NCBI GenBank assembly: GCA_002929055.1
Contig: PERY01000013.1
Location: forward strand, 17,412-81,411
DNA length: 64,000 bases
Direction of reading: 5' to 3'
Origin: Methylocystis sp.
GTDB taxonomy: Bacteria > Pseudomonadota > Alphaproteobacteria > Rhizobiales > Beijerinckiaceae
The position numbers and the translations under genes were made by a program. Below, piece by piece: positions 44,136-53,380 of this stretch (position 1 is its first letter; each line of letters opens with the position of its first letter). The notes under the pieces are model-generated. The model was not told the DNA's origin and made no database searches. It was given only the letters and a program-made list of their open reading frames with translations.

Positions 44136-44954
44136 ATGGTGACGACCTCAGCCCTCTATGTCGGATCGGTTTCGCACCGCAGGCGGCGGCCTTCGACCCA
44201 TCGTCTGCGCTATCGTGTCTTTTATCTCCTGCTCGACATCGACGATCTGCCGCGGCTCGCGCGCAAGCTGCGCTTCTTCTCCATCAACCGCTTCAATCTT
44301 TTTTCCTTCCGGGCTAAAAACCATCTCTCCGGCGCCGGCGACGATCTGCGCGGCGAGATCGAGCGTCTTCTCGCCCAGGCAGGGATGGAGCCGGACGGGG
44401 GAGCCATTCGGCTTCTGACGATGCCCCGTATCCTGGGATATGGATTCAACCCGCTGAGCATGTTCTTCTGCTACCGTCGCGACGGGGCGCTGCGCGCCAT
44501 CGTCTATGAGGTGAACAACACATTCGGGCAGCGCCATTCCTATCTGTTTCCCGTTTCGGACGGGGAAAAGGGCATAATGCGTCACGCCTGCTCGAAGGAA
44601 TTCTACGTCTCGCCCTTCATGGATATGGACATGTCCTATGCGTTCAGCATAAGGCCGCCGGGAGAGACTTTTACGCTCTCGATCTCGGTGCTGGATGCGA
44701 AGGGACCAATTCTCGACGCGGCGCAAAGTCTGCGGCGTCGTCCGCTGACCGACGCCGGTCTGATGCATGTCTTCGTCTCGCACCCGCTGCTCGGCCTCAA
44801 GGTCATGGCCGGAATTCATTTCGAAGCGTTGCTCATCTGGCTCAAGGGCGTCGGACTCAGAGAACGCCCGCCGCCACCCCATCTTCCGGTCACTATCGTC
44901 GCCAAAGAACATCAAAAAAGGACAGCGTCCCATGTCGCAACTGATTTCTCCTGA
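44136..44954 (+). CDS. DUF1365 protein
   Basis: 272 residues with the DUF1365 segments VSHRRRRPSTHRLRYRVFYL, LTMPRILGYGFNPLSMFFCY and HSYLFPVSDGEKGIMRHACSK; the C-terminal FEALLIWLKGV is also typical. DUF1365 genes nearly always sit between the flavoprotein and a CFA-like methyltransferase, as here. Function unproven; likely lipid-related. Overlaps the next gene by 23 bases. Confidence 0.9.
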   Translation: MVTTSALYVGSVSHRRRRPSTHRLRYRVFYLLLDIDDLPRLARKLRFFSINRFNLFSFRAKNHLSGAGDDLRGEIERLLAQAGMEPDGGAIRLLTMPRILGYGFNPLSMFFCYRRDGALRAIVYEVNNTFGQRHSYLFPVSDGEKGIMRHACSKEFYVSPFMDMDMSYAFSIRPPGETFTLSISVLDAKGPILDAAQSLRRRPLTDAGLMHVFVSHPLLGLKVMAGIHFEALLIWLKGVGLRERPPPPHLPVTIVAKEHQKRTASHVATDFS

Positions 44955-46173
44955 CGCGCCGGTTTTCACGCTTTCGAACAGTTTCTCCCGCCTCGAGCAA
45001 GGGTTTGCGGCTTTTGTTCTGCGCAAGGTGCTTGCAGCGATGGACAGCGGTCGTCTGATCTTCGCGCTGCCGGACGGCACGCGTGTCGATTGCCGCGGCC
45101 GGAGCCCCGGACCAGAGGCGACGATCGTCATTCACAATATGTCTGCGCTTCGACGGTTGCTGTTTTCGGGCGACGTCGCCTTCGCGGAAGCCTTCATCCG
45201 CGGCGAGTGGAGCAGTCCGGACCTCGTCTCGGCCATCGAAATCGCCGCGCTCAACGGCGACGACTTCATGCGCGCTGTCGAGGGTTCGGCGCCTGCGCGC
45301 TTCGCCAATTGGCTGGCGCATCGCCTTCGCGCCAACTCCCGGGCCGGAAGCCGCCGCAACATCTCGGCGCATTACGATCTCGGCAACAATTTTTATGGAG
45401 CTTGGCTCGATCCGCAGATGTTCTACTCCTCGGGGCTTTACCGCACGGGAGAGGAGACGCTGGAGCAAGCTCAGCAGAACAAGGTCGAGCTCGTGCTCGA
45501 CATTCTCGACGCCCGAAAGGGCGAGAGCGTGCTCGAGATCGGTTGCGGCTGGGGCGGTCTGGCCGCCGCCATGGCGCGCAGCGGCGCGGGAGCGATCACC
45601 GGCTTGACGCTCTCGAAGGAGCAACTCTCTCACGCACGCGCGGTCCTCGAGACGCATGGCTGCGGCGCTCAGACCGATCTGCGGCTCGAAGACTATCGCG
45701 ACACGGACGGGAAATACGACCGTATCGTTTCGATCGAGATGATCGAAGCCGTCGGGCGCGAATATTGGCCGGTTTATTTCTCGACGCTGCGCGACCGGCT
45801 TGCCGATGGCGGCCATGTCGTCTTGCAAGCGATTACGATCGAGGACGTACGCTTCGAAAAATATCTTGCGACGCCCGACTTCATTCAGCGATACATCTTC
45901 CCCGGCGGGGCTCTACCCTGCCCGCGCGCGCTTGCGGAGGAATCCGAACGCGCGGGCCTTCGTCTCGAGACGCTCGAGACATTTGGAGAGAGCTATGCGC
46001 GCACGCTTGTCGAATGGCGTCGCCGCTTTCATGAGAATTGGAGCGAGATCGAAGGCCTCGGCTTCGATTCGTCGTTCCGTCGCCTGTGGGATTACTACCT
46101 TTGCTACTGCGAGGGCGGCTTCCGCGCGGGCGCAATCGACGTCGGCCTCTACAAGCTGACCCATGCGCGGTGA
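44932..46173 (+). CDS. CFA-synthase-family methyltransferase (candidate UfaM)
   Basis: 413 residues: N-terminal lipid-binding domain (about 1-130, GDVAFAEAFIRGEW) and SAM domain starting ISAHYDLGNNFYGAWLD with VLEIGCGWGGLAAAMA at about residue 200, SIEMIEAVG and YIFPGGALPC. Methylates unsaturated phospholipid acyl chains; in R. sphaeroides the RpoE-controlled homologue makes 11-methyl-vaccenate on the way to furan fatty acids (known biology, assignment inferred). Start ATG 44932 with AAGGA upstream; the long upstream frame is a shadow of DUF1365. Confidence 0.88.
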   Translation: MSQLISPDAPVFTLSNSFSRLEQGFAAFVLRKVLAAMDSGRLIFALPDGTRVDCRGRSPGPEATIVIHNMSALRRLLFSGDVAFAEAFIRGEWSSPDLVSAIEIAALNGDDFMRAVEGSAPARFANWLAHRLRANSRAGSRRNISAHYDLGNNFYGAWLDPQMFYSSGLYRTGEETLEQAQQNKVELVLDILDARKGESVLEIGCGWGGLAAAMARSGAGAITGLTLSKEQLSHARAVLETHGCGAQTDLRLEDYRDTDGKYDRIVSIEMIEAVGREYWPVYFSTLRDRLADGGHVVLQAITIEDVRFEKYLATPDFIQRYIFPGGALPCPRALAEESERAGLRLETLETFGESYARTLVEWRRRFHENWSEIEGLGFDSSFRRLWDYYLCYCEGGFRAGAIDVGLYKLTHAR

Positions 46174-46189
46174 CGGGGAGGATAACGAA

Positions 46190-46582
46190 ATGCGCAGTTC
46201 TGTCATGAAATTCCTTGGTCCCTCGCTGATGGCGGCCATGGCGTTGTCCGTGGCGCCGGCGGGCGCTTCTGAAGAAAACATGCTGGGGTCATGGGCGCGC
46301 GGCGACGGCAATGCGCGCGTGCGTATTGCACCCTGCGGCGGCGCGCTATGCGCAACCAATACCTGGATACGCGATCCGTCCAGCGGCGAACATGTCGGAG
46401 ACCGTCTCGTCATGAAGGTTTCAGGCGATGGCTCGTCCATGTCAGGCTCCGCGTACGACCCGCAGCGCAAGCTCAGCTACAGCTTGCAGGTCAACGTTGG
46501 TCCGCAATCAATGCAAACGCGCGGCTGCGTGCTGGCCGGCATCGTCTGCAAATCGATCAGCTGGTCGAGGGTTTCTCGGTGA
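46190..46582 (+). CDS. DUF2147 secreted protein
   Basis: 130 residues: signal peptide (MKFLGPSLMAAMALSVAPAGA) and a DUF2147 domain (LGSWARGDGNARVRIAPCGG, GALCATNTWI). DUF2147 proteins are small periplasmic beta-barrels of unknown role, often found near lipid or stress genes. GGGGAGG precedes ATG 46190. Fourth gene of the RpoE plus operon. Confidence 0.85.
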   Translation: MRSSVMKFLGPSLMAAMALSVAPAGASEENMLGSWARGDGNARVRIAPCGGALCATNTWIRDPSSGEHVGDRLVMKVSGDGSSMSGSAYDPQRKLSYSLQVNVGPQSMQTRGCVLAGIVCKSISWSRVSR

Positions 46583-46614
46583 CGACGCCGTCGCCCATCA
46601 TTGGGAGCGCAAAA

Positions 46615-47172
46615 ATGAAACGTCAAAGAGTTTTGCCCGCCAATCTTCTAACTGGTCTCTGCGCAATGTTCTTGATCATCGCGGCCGGCGGCCGGGATGG
46701 CGCTGCGGCGCAGGACCATGTGGCCAGGCCAATTGATCCCGCGCGTTTCTACAAAGGGACATGGCTCGAGGTTGCGCGTCGGCCAATGTGGATCACCGAA
46801 GGGTGCGGATATGGGACGACTCATTATTCTCCGACCGGCAGGCCGAACGAGATCCATGTGCGGGACGCATGCCGGAAGGGCGGGCGCGCAGGTCCGGAAA
46901 CGGTGCTGGAGGGGCCTGCGGAAATTCTCGATCCGGGAGTCAACAGGCGTTTGAACGTTCGCTACAATCCATTGCTGTCGGCGGAGTATCACATCGTCGA
47001 TCAGGCGGATGATTACAGCTGGTTCATCGAGACCAGCCCGACGCTCGACAATCTGTTCATCTATACGCGCGCCAAACCCTCGCGAAAGAAGCTTGAATCG
47101 CTCGTGTCCCGCGCCCGTTCGCTCGGGTTCGACACCAGCAATCTCGAATATCCGTGGGGCGTAAGCCCATAA
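46615..47172 (+). CDS. Lipocalin-family protein (Blc-like)
   Basis: 185 residues: signal peptide (NLLTGLCAMFLIIAAGG) and a lipocalin fold with the GxW motif (KGTWLEVARRP) and final segment DDYSWFIETSPTLDN. Bacterial lipocalins bind fatty acids or lysophospholipids, fitting its place at the end of a lipid-modifying operon. GGGAG lies 8 bases before the ATG. Converges on the LysR gene with an 8-base gap. Confidence 0.82.
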   Translation: MKRQRVLPANLLTGLCAMFLIIAAGGRDGAAAQDHVARPIDPARFYKGTWLEVARRPMWITEGCGYGTTHYSPTGRPNEIHVRDACRKGGRAGPETVLEGPAEILDPGVNRRLNVRYNPLLSAEYHIVDQADDYSWFIETSPTLDNLFIYTRAKPSRKKLESLVSRARSLGFDTSNLEYPWGVSP

Positions 47173-47180
47173 TCGAAGCT

Positions 47181-48062
47181 TTAGTCGTCGCGATGCATTT
47201 TCAATTCGCCTAGCAGCGAGTTCGGGAAACGTCGCCGCCGCGTTATCGCATAAAAAGCTTCCTTGATTTGAGGAAGCCGGCAATGCTCTACGAGAGCGCC
47301 GGCTTCCAGTTCGTCCACAACGACGACCGGCGGCACGAGCACGAGGCAGGAGCCTTCCCGCGCGATGAGGCGCAGCATCGCCATATCGTCGACCTCGGCA
47401 ATGACGACGGGACGTATGTCGGCGGCGTCAAGGAGCTTGTCGAAGGCCGTGCGGATGCCGCTCCCCCTGCCCGGAACCGCGACGGGCGTTCTTGCGAGAT
47501 CCTTGGGAAATCGCAGAGGCTTCTTGAGGAACCCCGGCGCGCCGATGAGGCTGACCGATTGTTCCGCAATAAGCGCGTTCTGCCAGTCGGCGTCCTGATC
47601 GAGCATTGCGGGCTGGTTGGCGAGCACGAGGTCGATCGAGTGATCCTCGAGGCGCGCGAGCAAATCTACGAAGACTCCGGAACGAATGATCAGCTCCACA
47701 TCCCTGCGGCCGATGAGGGGGCGCAGCAATTCGATCTGAAAGTTACGGGACAAGGTTGCGACGACCCCAACGCGCAGCGTCTGCCTCGTTGTTGATCCCA
47801 ATCCTTCGAGCGTGCTGAGCAACTCGTCGCCGGATTTGAAGACGGCGTTCGCGTAGCCGAGCGCGATCCTGCCGGCTTCAGTCAGCTGCAGCGTGCGGCC
47901 ACGCCGCTGGAACAGCGCCTGCCCGAGTTGGTCTTCCAGCGTCTTGAGCTGGACCGAAAGCGACGATGGAGACACGTTGAGCCGGCGCGCGGCGCGGGTG
48001 AGGCTGCCCTCGTTGGCGATTGCCCAGAAATACCGCAGGTGGTGATAGTTCAGATAGGCCAT
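47181..48062 (-). CDS. LysR-family regulator next to dab genes
   Basis: 293 residues. N-terminal winged helix: LRYFWAIANEGSLTRAARRL, NVSPSSLSVQLKTLEDQLG, LFQRRGRTLQLTEAG. C-terminal effector-binding domain (ELLRPLIGRRDVELIIRSG onward). Overall closest in pattern to NhaR-type LysR proteins. Divergent from dabB with a 104-base gap holding a strong inverted repeat, so it very likely controls dabBA. Confidence 0.92.
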   Translation of the reverse strand: MAYLNYHHLRYFWAIANEGSLTRAARRLNVSPSSLSVQLKTLEDQLGQALFQRRGRTLQLTEAGRIALGYANAVFKSGDELLSTLEGLGSTTRQTLRVGVVATLSRNFQIELLRPLIGRRDVELIIRSGVFVDLLARLEDHSIDLVLANQPAMLDQDADWQNALIAEQSVSLIGAPGFLKKPLRFPKDLARTPVAVPGRGSGIRTAFDKLLDAADIRPVVIAEVDDMAMLRLIAREGSCLVLVPPVVVVDELEAGALVEHCRLPQIKEAFYAITRRRRFPNSLLGELKMHRDD

Positions 48063-48090
48063 CGGACCATTCTGATTTATAGAACAAAAA

Positions 48091-48115
48091 ATTTCAATAT
48101 TCGAATTTTTGAAAT
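48091..48115. promoter_or_regulatory. LysR-type operator (ATTTCAA-N11-TTGAAAT)
   Basis: Perfect 7-base inverted repeat with an 11-base AT-rich spacer that includes TTCGAA. The T-N11-A form is the classic LysR-family site. It lies 29 bases upstream of the LysR start and 52 bases upstream of dabB, and is an AT island in GC-rich DNA. Confidence 0.75.
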
Positions 48116-48166
48116 CGAGCCCGAGGCTTTAATTGTCGTCTTCGACAGTTCCGGAGGTTTCGCGCT

Positions 48167-49756
48167 ATGCAGTCACTTTCCTGGTTGATCCTTCTCGCCC
48201 CAATTTCCCTGTTCGCCGTCGGATTGACGCCGGTCCAACGCGCCAACGCCGCGCCGCACAGAATGGCGGCCGCCGCCCTCGCCGCCGGCATCGTGGCTTT
48301 CTGCATTGCAAGCGTGTCCGGCGTCGCGCTCGCGCTGAAGGGAACGCTCGCGACGCCAACCTTCGGAGTCGCGGGAATTGGAGCCGGCGTCTATGTGGAC
48401 GCGCTTGCGGCGGCGATGTTCACGCTCGTCGCCTTCATTGGCGTCGTGGTGCTGCGCTACAGCCGCAACTATCTCGACGGCGACCCGAACCAGGGCGCCT
48501 TCTTCAAATGGCTCGCCTTCACGCTCGCCGCCGTTCTCACGCTCATCGTCTCGGGCAATCTCGCGCTTTTGATCGCAGCCTGGATTGCGACCAGCATGGG
48601 CCTGCACCGTCTGCTCCTGTTCTATCCCGAGCGCCCCGCCGCGCAGCTCGCAGCAAAGAAGAAGTTCATCGCGAGCCGCATCGGCGACCTCTGCCTGATC
48701 GGCGCCGCCGCGAGCCTGTGGCAGAGTTATGGCACGCTGCAGTTTCCGCAGCTTTTCGCCGCTGCGAAAGCGAGCGCCATCAGCGGGGCCGTCGCCGAAC
48801 TCACGCTTCCGGCCTTGCTCATCGTCGTCGCCGCGCTGCTGAAGTCCGCGCAGCTTCCCTTTCATGGCTGGCTCGTGGAAGTGATGGAGACGCCGACCCC
48901 AGTCTCCGCCCTGCTGCATGCGGGCGTCATCAATGCGGGCGGCTTCCTTGTCTTGCGGCTCGCCGACATCGTCGCGCCGTCGGAGAGCGCGTTGCATGTG
49001 CTTGCCGTCGTCGGCGGAGCGACTGCGCTCTTCGGCTCGGTCGTGATGCTTACGCAAACCTCGGTGAAGGTCTCCCTCGCCTATTCGACCATCGCACAAA
49101 TGGGCTTCATGATGCTCGAATGCGGGTTGGGGGCCTTCCCGGCGGCGCTTCTGCACATTCTCGCGCATTCGCTTTACAAGGCGCACGCTTTTCTCAGCTC
49201 GGGCAGCGTGATCGACCTCGCCCGCGCGTCCTGGACGCCGAGCCCGGGCGGCCAGCCGCACCCCGCGCGCTTCGCTCTGGCGCTGGCCGCGACGCTTCCC
49301 ATCGCCTTCGCCGTCGGCGCATTGTTCAACACGGGCCTTATCGAGAACCCCGGCGCGGTGACGCTCGCCACCATTGTCCTCATGAGCCTCGCGCATCTCG
49401 TCGCCAATGCCCTCGATGAAAAGACAAAGCCCTACGTCCTGGGTCGGGCGCTCGCGCTCGCCGCGGTGGTCGCGGCCGTCTTTTTCACCCTGCATGCCGG
49501 CGTGGAGAGCCTTGTCGCCGGCGCCATGCCGGAAGCCGCGCCTCTGCGCGGTGCCGAAGACGCCGCGCTTGTCGTCCTCGTCATTGTCTCCTTCGGCGCG
49601 GTGACTCTGTTCCAGAGCGTGATGGCGCGACATGCGACCTCGCCCTTCTGGCAGGCAGTTTACGTCCACCTCTCGCAGGGCCTCTATCTCAACACGCTCG
49701 CCAACCGCGCCATCCTGAAGCTCTGGCCGCGCCGCGCCGCCCTCTCCACGAATTGA
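48167..49756 (+). CDS. dabB: DabB, proton-conducting subunit of DAB inorganic-carbon transporter
   Basis: 529-residue NuoL/M/N-family membrane protein, shorter than NuoL. Marks: KKKFIASRIGDLCLIGAAAS, FHGWLVEVMETPTPVSALLHAG (HGWL/METPTPVSALLHAG is characteristic of the DabB type) and KVSLAYSTIAQMGFMML. Paired with dabA, overlapping it slightly. DAB uses the proton gradient to drive one-way hydration of CO2 to bicarbonate inside the cell. Confidence 0.92.
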   Translation: MQSLSWLILLAPISLFAVGLTPVQRANAAPHRMAAAALAAGIVAFCIASVSGVALALKGTLATPTFGVAGIGAGVYVDALAAAMFTLVAFIGVVVLRYSRNYLDGDPNQGAFFKWLAFTLAAVLTLIVSGNLALLIAAWIATSMGLHRLLLFYPERPAAQLAAKKKFIASRIGDLCLIGAAASLWQSYGTLQFPQLFAAAKASAISGAVAELTLPALLIVVAALLKSAQLPFHGWLVEVMETPTPVSALLHAGVINAGGFLVLRLADIVAPSESALHVLAVVGGATALFGSVVMLTQTSVKVSLAYSTIAQMGFMMLECGLGAFPAALLHILAHSLYKAHAFLSSGSVIDLARASWTPSPGGQPHPARFALALAATLPIAFAVGALFNTGLIENPGAVTLATIVLMSLAHLVANALDEKTKPYVLGRALALAAVVAAVFFTLHAGVESLVAGAMPEAAPLRGAEDAALVVLVIVSFGAVTLFQSVMARHATSPFWQAVYVHLSQGLYLNTLANRAILKLWPRRAALSTN

Positions 49757-49770
49757 TCATGAGGACTCCG

Positions 49771-52347
49771 ATGAACGCTCCCGTGAAGATTTCCAGCGAG
49801 TTGACGCAGGTCGCTTCCTACGACCGGCGCCAGACGATAGAGACCGCAATAAATGCGGCGTGCAACAAGATTGCGCCTCTCTGGCCGCTCAAGCACTTCG
49901 TCGCCGTGAATCCGTTTCTCGGCTTCGCCAACCAGTCCTTCGCCGCGACCTCCGCGAACCTCAAGCGCGTGGCGCGCGTGGACATGCTGATGCCGCGCAG
50001 TTTTTACCGTGAGGCGCTCGATACTGGCGTCATCGACGACGACGCCCTCGAAGCCGCCCTTGCCGAAGCGGGGAAGGACATCGGCCGCCCCGCCGACGTC
50101 GCCGCGCTGAAGGCCGCCGCCGGGAAGGATTCGACCGGACGGTCTCGTCCCCCGGCGGTCGTCGCGACGGTCGCCGAGGTGCTGGACACGCTCGCCGACG
50201 GCGACCGGCAGTCGTCGCTCGTTGGCTTCATGATCGAGGAAATCTCGAAATGGTGCGCCGCCTATTTCGACGAGGGACAGGCGAGTTGGCGCCTGCCGGC
50301 TCGGGGCCTTTCGCCCTATGCCGCGTGGCGGGAAAGCGCGCGCTACGACTACAACGCCGAGGCGATGGGCGTGAAAGGGTTCCGCGACGCGGTTCTGGCG
50401 CTGCCCGAAGACCCTGTCGAAGCCATCGCCGCGGTGCTCGACAAGCTCGGGACGCCCGAGCGCGCCATCGAGGACTATCTGCACCGCACGCTGTTCGACA
50501 TCAGCGGCTGGGCGGCCTATGCGCGCTACCTCGTCTGGAACTCGGAGCTTTACGGCGAGCGCAACGACACGCTGAAGGAGCTTCTCGCCATTCGCGTCGC
50601 CTATGGCTATGGCCTCTTCCAGGCGCGCACCGACGAAGCCTTCCGCAACGCATGGGCGAAGGCGATGGCGGATGCGGCGCTGACGCCCTTCGATGATCGC
50701 CTCAACGACGATCCCGATCTCGCGGTCGATCTCATTCTCCACAACGCCTATGAGATCGCCTTCCAGAAGAAGCTTGTCGCCCGTCTGTCGTCGCATGTCG
50801 CGCAGGGCGCGGCGCCGGCGGAGAAGCCGCGCGCGCCGGTGCAGGCGGCTTTCTGCATCGACGTGCGCTCGGAGATCTTCCGCCGCGCGCTGGAGACCGC
50901 CTGTCCGCAGGCTGAAACGGTCGGCTTCGCCGGCTTCTTCGGCTTCCCGATTGAATATATCCCTATCGGGAACAGGCGCGGCGGCGCGCAGGCCCCGGTG
51001 CTGCTGACGCCCACCTTCACCATTTGCGAAGCGGTGCATGACGCCACGGAAACGCAGGAAGAAGAGATTCTGACCCTGCGTCTGCTGAGACGCCGGGTTA
51101 AGAAAGCGTGGAAGGCGTTCAAGCTCTCGGCCGTCTCTTCCTTCGCTTATGTGGAGACGGCCGGCCTGACCTTCGCGGGCAAGATCGTCTCCGACAGCCT
51201 CGGGCTCACGCGTCCGGTCCCTGACCCAAATCTCGACGGTCTCGATAGCGACGTCATACGCCGCGTCGGCCCACGCCTCGAGACGCGCATGGTCGGCGAT
51301 CGGCTCACAGGCCTCAATCCGGAGCAGCGTCTTGCGCAGGCGGAGGCTGTGCTCAAGGCGATGTCAATGACGAGCGGCTTTGCGCGGATGGTTCTGTTGA
51401 CGGGACACGGCTCGACGACGGTCAACAACCCGCACGCTTCCGGCCTGGATTGCGGCGCCTGCGGCGGCCACACCGGCGAAGCCAATGCGCGCATCGCCGC
51501 CGCCGTGCTCAATGACGCAGGCGTGCGCGCAGGTCTGCGCGCGAAAGGCCTCGTCATCCCGGGGGACACATGGTTCCTCGGCGCGTTGCACGACACGACG
51601 ACCGACGAAGTGAAAATCTTCGAATCGGACAGAGCGCCGGCGTCGCATAGCGCGGAGATCGAAACGCTGAAGGGCTGGCTCTCGAAGGCCGCCGCGATCG
51701 CGCGCCTCGAACGCGCCGCGCTGCTCGGCCTCGAGAAAACCAGGAGGGCGGATCAGAAGGTCGCGGCGCGCAGCCGCGACTGGTCGCAGGTGCGCCCCGA
51801 ATGGGGCCTTGCCGGCAATGCGGCCTTCATCGCCGCCCCGCGCGCGCGCACCGCCGGGCTCGATCTTGGCGGCCGCGCCTTTCTGCACAGCTACGAGCAT
51901 GCCGGGGACGAGAGCTATCGGGTGCTGGAGCTGATCATGACGGCGCCGATGGTGGTCGCGAGCTGGATCAATCTGCAATATTTCGGCTCGACCACGAACA
52001 ACAAGGCCTTCGGCAGCGGCAACAAGACGCTGCACAATGTCGCCGGCCAGATCGGCGTGCTGGAAGGCAATGGCGGCGATCTGCGCGTCGGCCTGCCGAT
52101 GCAGTCCGTGCATGACGGCAAGCGCTTCGTGCATGAACCGCTGCGGCTGAATGTCTTCATCGAGGCGCCGGAATCGGCAATGGACGCCGTGCTCGAAAAG
52201 CACGACAATGTGCGCGCGCTGGTCGAAAACGGCTGGCTGCATCTCCATTCCTTGCGGGCGGACGGGACTATTCGCCAGTTCCGCGCAATAGGGGATTGGC
52301 GACCCTGGTCGAAAGAGGAGGCGACGCCTGCGCCGCTCGCCGCATGA
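49771..52347 (+). CDS. dabA: DabA (DUF2309), beta-carbonic-anhydrase-like subunit of DAB
   Basis: 858 residues. Zinc site as in Halothiobacillus DabA: Cys362 and Asp364 (FCIDVRSE), His546 (TGHGSTT) and Cys561 (LDCGACGGHTGE). N-terminal PLKHFVAVNPFLG is the family start. ATG 49771 (MNAPVKISS) has GAGG upstream; TTG 49753 and ATG 49759 are in frame. It is hydrophilic and held to the membrane by DabB. Followed after 3 bases by a DUF6671-like gene. Confidence 0.94.
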   Translation: MNAPVKISSELTQVASYDRRQTIETAINAACNKIAPLWPLKHFVAVNPFLGFANQSFAATSANLKRVARVDMLMPRSFYREALDTGVIDDDALEAALAEAGKDIGRPADVAALKAAAGKDSTGRSRPPAVVATVAEVLDTLADGDRQSSLVGFMIEEISKWCAAYFDEGQASWRLPARGLSPYAAWRESARYDYNAEAMGVKGFRDAVLALPEDPVEAIAAVLDKLGTPERAIEDYLHRTLFDISGWAAYARYLVWNSELYGERNDTLKELLAIRVAYGYGLFQARTDEAFRNAWAKAMADAALTPFDDRLNDDPDLAVDLILHNAYEIAFQKKLVARLSSHVAQGAAPAEKPRAPVQAAFCIDVRSEIFRRALETACPQAETVGFAGFFGFPIEYIPIGNRRGGAQAPVLLTPTFTICEAVHDATETQEEEILTLRLLRRRVKKAWKAFKLSAVSSFAYVETAGLTFAGKIVSDSLGLTRPVPDPNLDGLDSDVIRRVGPRLETRMVGDRLTGLNPEQRLAQAEAVLKAMSMTSGFARMVLLTGHGSTTVNNPHASGLDCGACGGHTGEANARIAAAVLNDAGVRAGLRAKGLVIPGDTWFLGALHDTTTDEVKIFESDRAPASHSAEIETLKGWLSKAAAIARLERAALLGLEKTRRADQKVAARSRDWSQVRPEWGLAGNAAFIAAPRARTAGLDLGGRAFLHSYEHAGDESYRVLELIMTAPMVVASWINLQYFGSTTNNKAFGSGNKTLHNVAGQIGVLEGNGGDLRVGLPMQSVHDGKRFVHEPLRLNVFIEAPESAMDAVLEKHDNVRALVENGWLHLHSLRADGTIRQFRAIGDWRPWSKEEATPAPLAA

Positions 52348-52350
52348 CGC

Positions 52351-53208
52351 ATGACGCTCCCACACCCCTTCAACGGCCGCCGCGCCGCAATTGCGACGAT
52401 GCACGGCAAGGAAGGGGCTGTGTCGCCTGTCCTTTCGCGATGGCTGGGGCTGCATGTCGAGCGCGCCGAGGGCGTCGACACCGACGCCCTCGGCACATTC
52501 ACGGGGGAAATTGCGCGCGCGGGCGACATGGTCGAGGCCGCGCGCGCCAAGGCGCTGCTGGCGATCGAGCGCACAGGCGCGTCGATCGGATTAGGAAGCG
52601 AGGGCGCCTTCGGCCCGCATCCTGTCGTTCCCTTTCTCGCGTCTGGCGTGGAGGCGATCGTCCTTGTCGACGCAGAGAACAATCACGAGATCGTCGCGCA
52701 GCGGCGCACGCGCACCAATTATGGTTTCGTCACCGCGACGCCGGAAGAGGATTTTACCCCCTTCCTCGGGCGGATTGGCTTTCCCGCCCACGCCGTCATC
52801 GTGCGGCCGGAGGCTTGCGACGACCTTTTCGTGGTTGAAAAAGGCGTGACAGACTTGCGCGTCCTGCGCGCCGCGGTCGCCGGTATGTCGAGGCGCTCGT
52901 CAAGCGGCCGCGCGCTGGTGCAGACGGACATGCGCGCGCATCTCAATCCGACGCGGATGAAGACGATCCACTTCGTCGCCAGGGCGCTTGCGCTGCGCGC
53001 CGCGCGGCTCTGCCCGGCCTGCGGGGCGCCGGGCTTCGGGCTCGTTGACGTCGCGCGCGGGTTGCCCTGCGCTGGCTGTGGCGCGCCCACGAGGAAGCTT
53101 CTCGCTGAACTCCATGGCTGTCGCGTTTGTGGCCATCAAGAAGCAAAGCGCCAGAGAGCGCCATCGATGCGCGCGGACCCGATGTGGTGCGACCTTTGCA
53201 ACCCGTGA
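52351..53208 (+). CDS. DUF6671-like protein with zinc-ribbon C-terminus, cotranscribed with dabA
   Basis: 285 residues. N-terminal AAIATMHGKEGAVSPVL, DTDALGTFTGEIARAGD, and GLGSEGAFGPHPVVPFLASG are the DUF6671 pattern (from memory). The C-terminal 80 residues hold four paired-Cys motifs: CPACG, CAGCG, CRVCG and CDLC, which look like two zinc ribbons. It begins 3 bases after the dabA stop. Function unknown; position suggests a role with DAB. Confidence 0.75.
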   Translation: MTLPHPFNGRRAAIATMHGKEGAVSPVLSRWLGLHVERAEGVDTDALGTFTGEIARAGDMVEAARAKALLAIERTGASIGLGSEGAFGPHPVVPFLASGVEAIVLVDAENNHEIVAQRRTRTNYGFVTATPEEDFTPFLGRIGFPAHAVIVRPEACDDLFVVEKGVTDLRVLRAAVAGMSRRSSSGRALVQTDMRAHLNPTRMKTIHFVARALALRAARLCPACGAPGFGLVDVARGLPCAGCGAPTRKLLAELHGCRVCGHQEAKRQRAPSMRADPMWCDLCNP

Positions 53209-53348
53209 GAAGATACGCTCGTGCAGCGCCCCTCATGCGAGGGTCATAGCCGACTCTTTGCTTTCACATTCGGCACAGGCGCCGAAACTTTCATCAGCAT
53301 GATCCGTCATGTCTCGTCAAATAGCTGATTCAATTCGCTATATTATCC

Positions 53349-53364
53349 TGGCACGAAGCATGCT
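53349..53364 (+). promoter_or_regulatory. Sigma-54 promoter of guanidine operon
   Basis: TGGCACGAAGCATGCT: GG and GC with exactly 10 bases between, one mismatch to TGGCACG-N4-TTGCW. Predicted start near 53375, just before the aptamer. Suggests nitrogen (RpoN/NtrC) control. No clear NtrC site was found; an 18-base inverted repeat TTCGGC/GCCGAA at 53269-53286 may be an operator or a dabA-unit terminator. Confidence 0.6.
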
Positions 53365-53380
53365 GCTAAACATCCGTTGA

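Noticed and set aside
48173..49669. 498-codon minus-strand open frame
   Set aside because: Antisense to dabB; charged low-complexity composition.
53269..53286. Inverted repeat TTCGGC/GCCGAA as an NtrC site
   Set aside because: Does not match the TGCACC-N5-GGTGCA type consensus; could equally be a weak terminator of the upstream gene.
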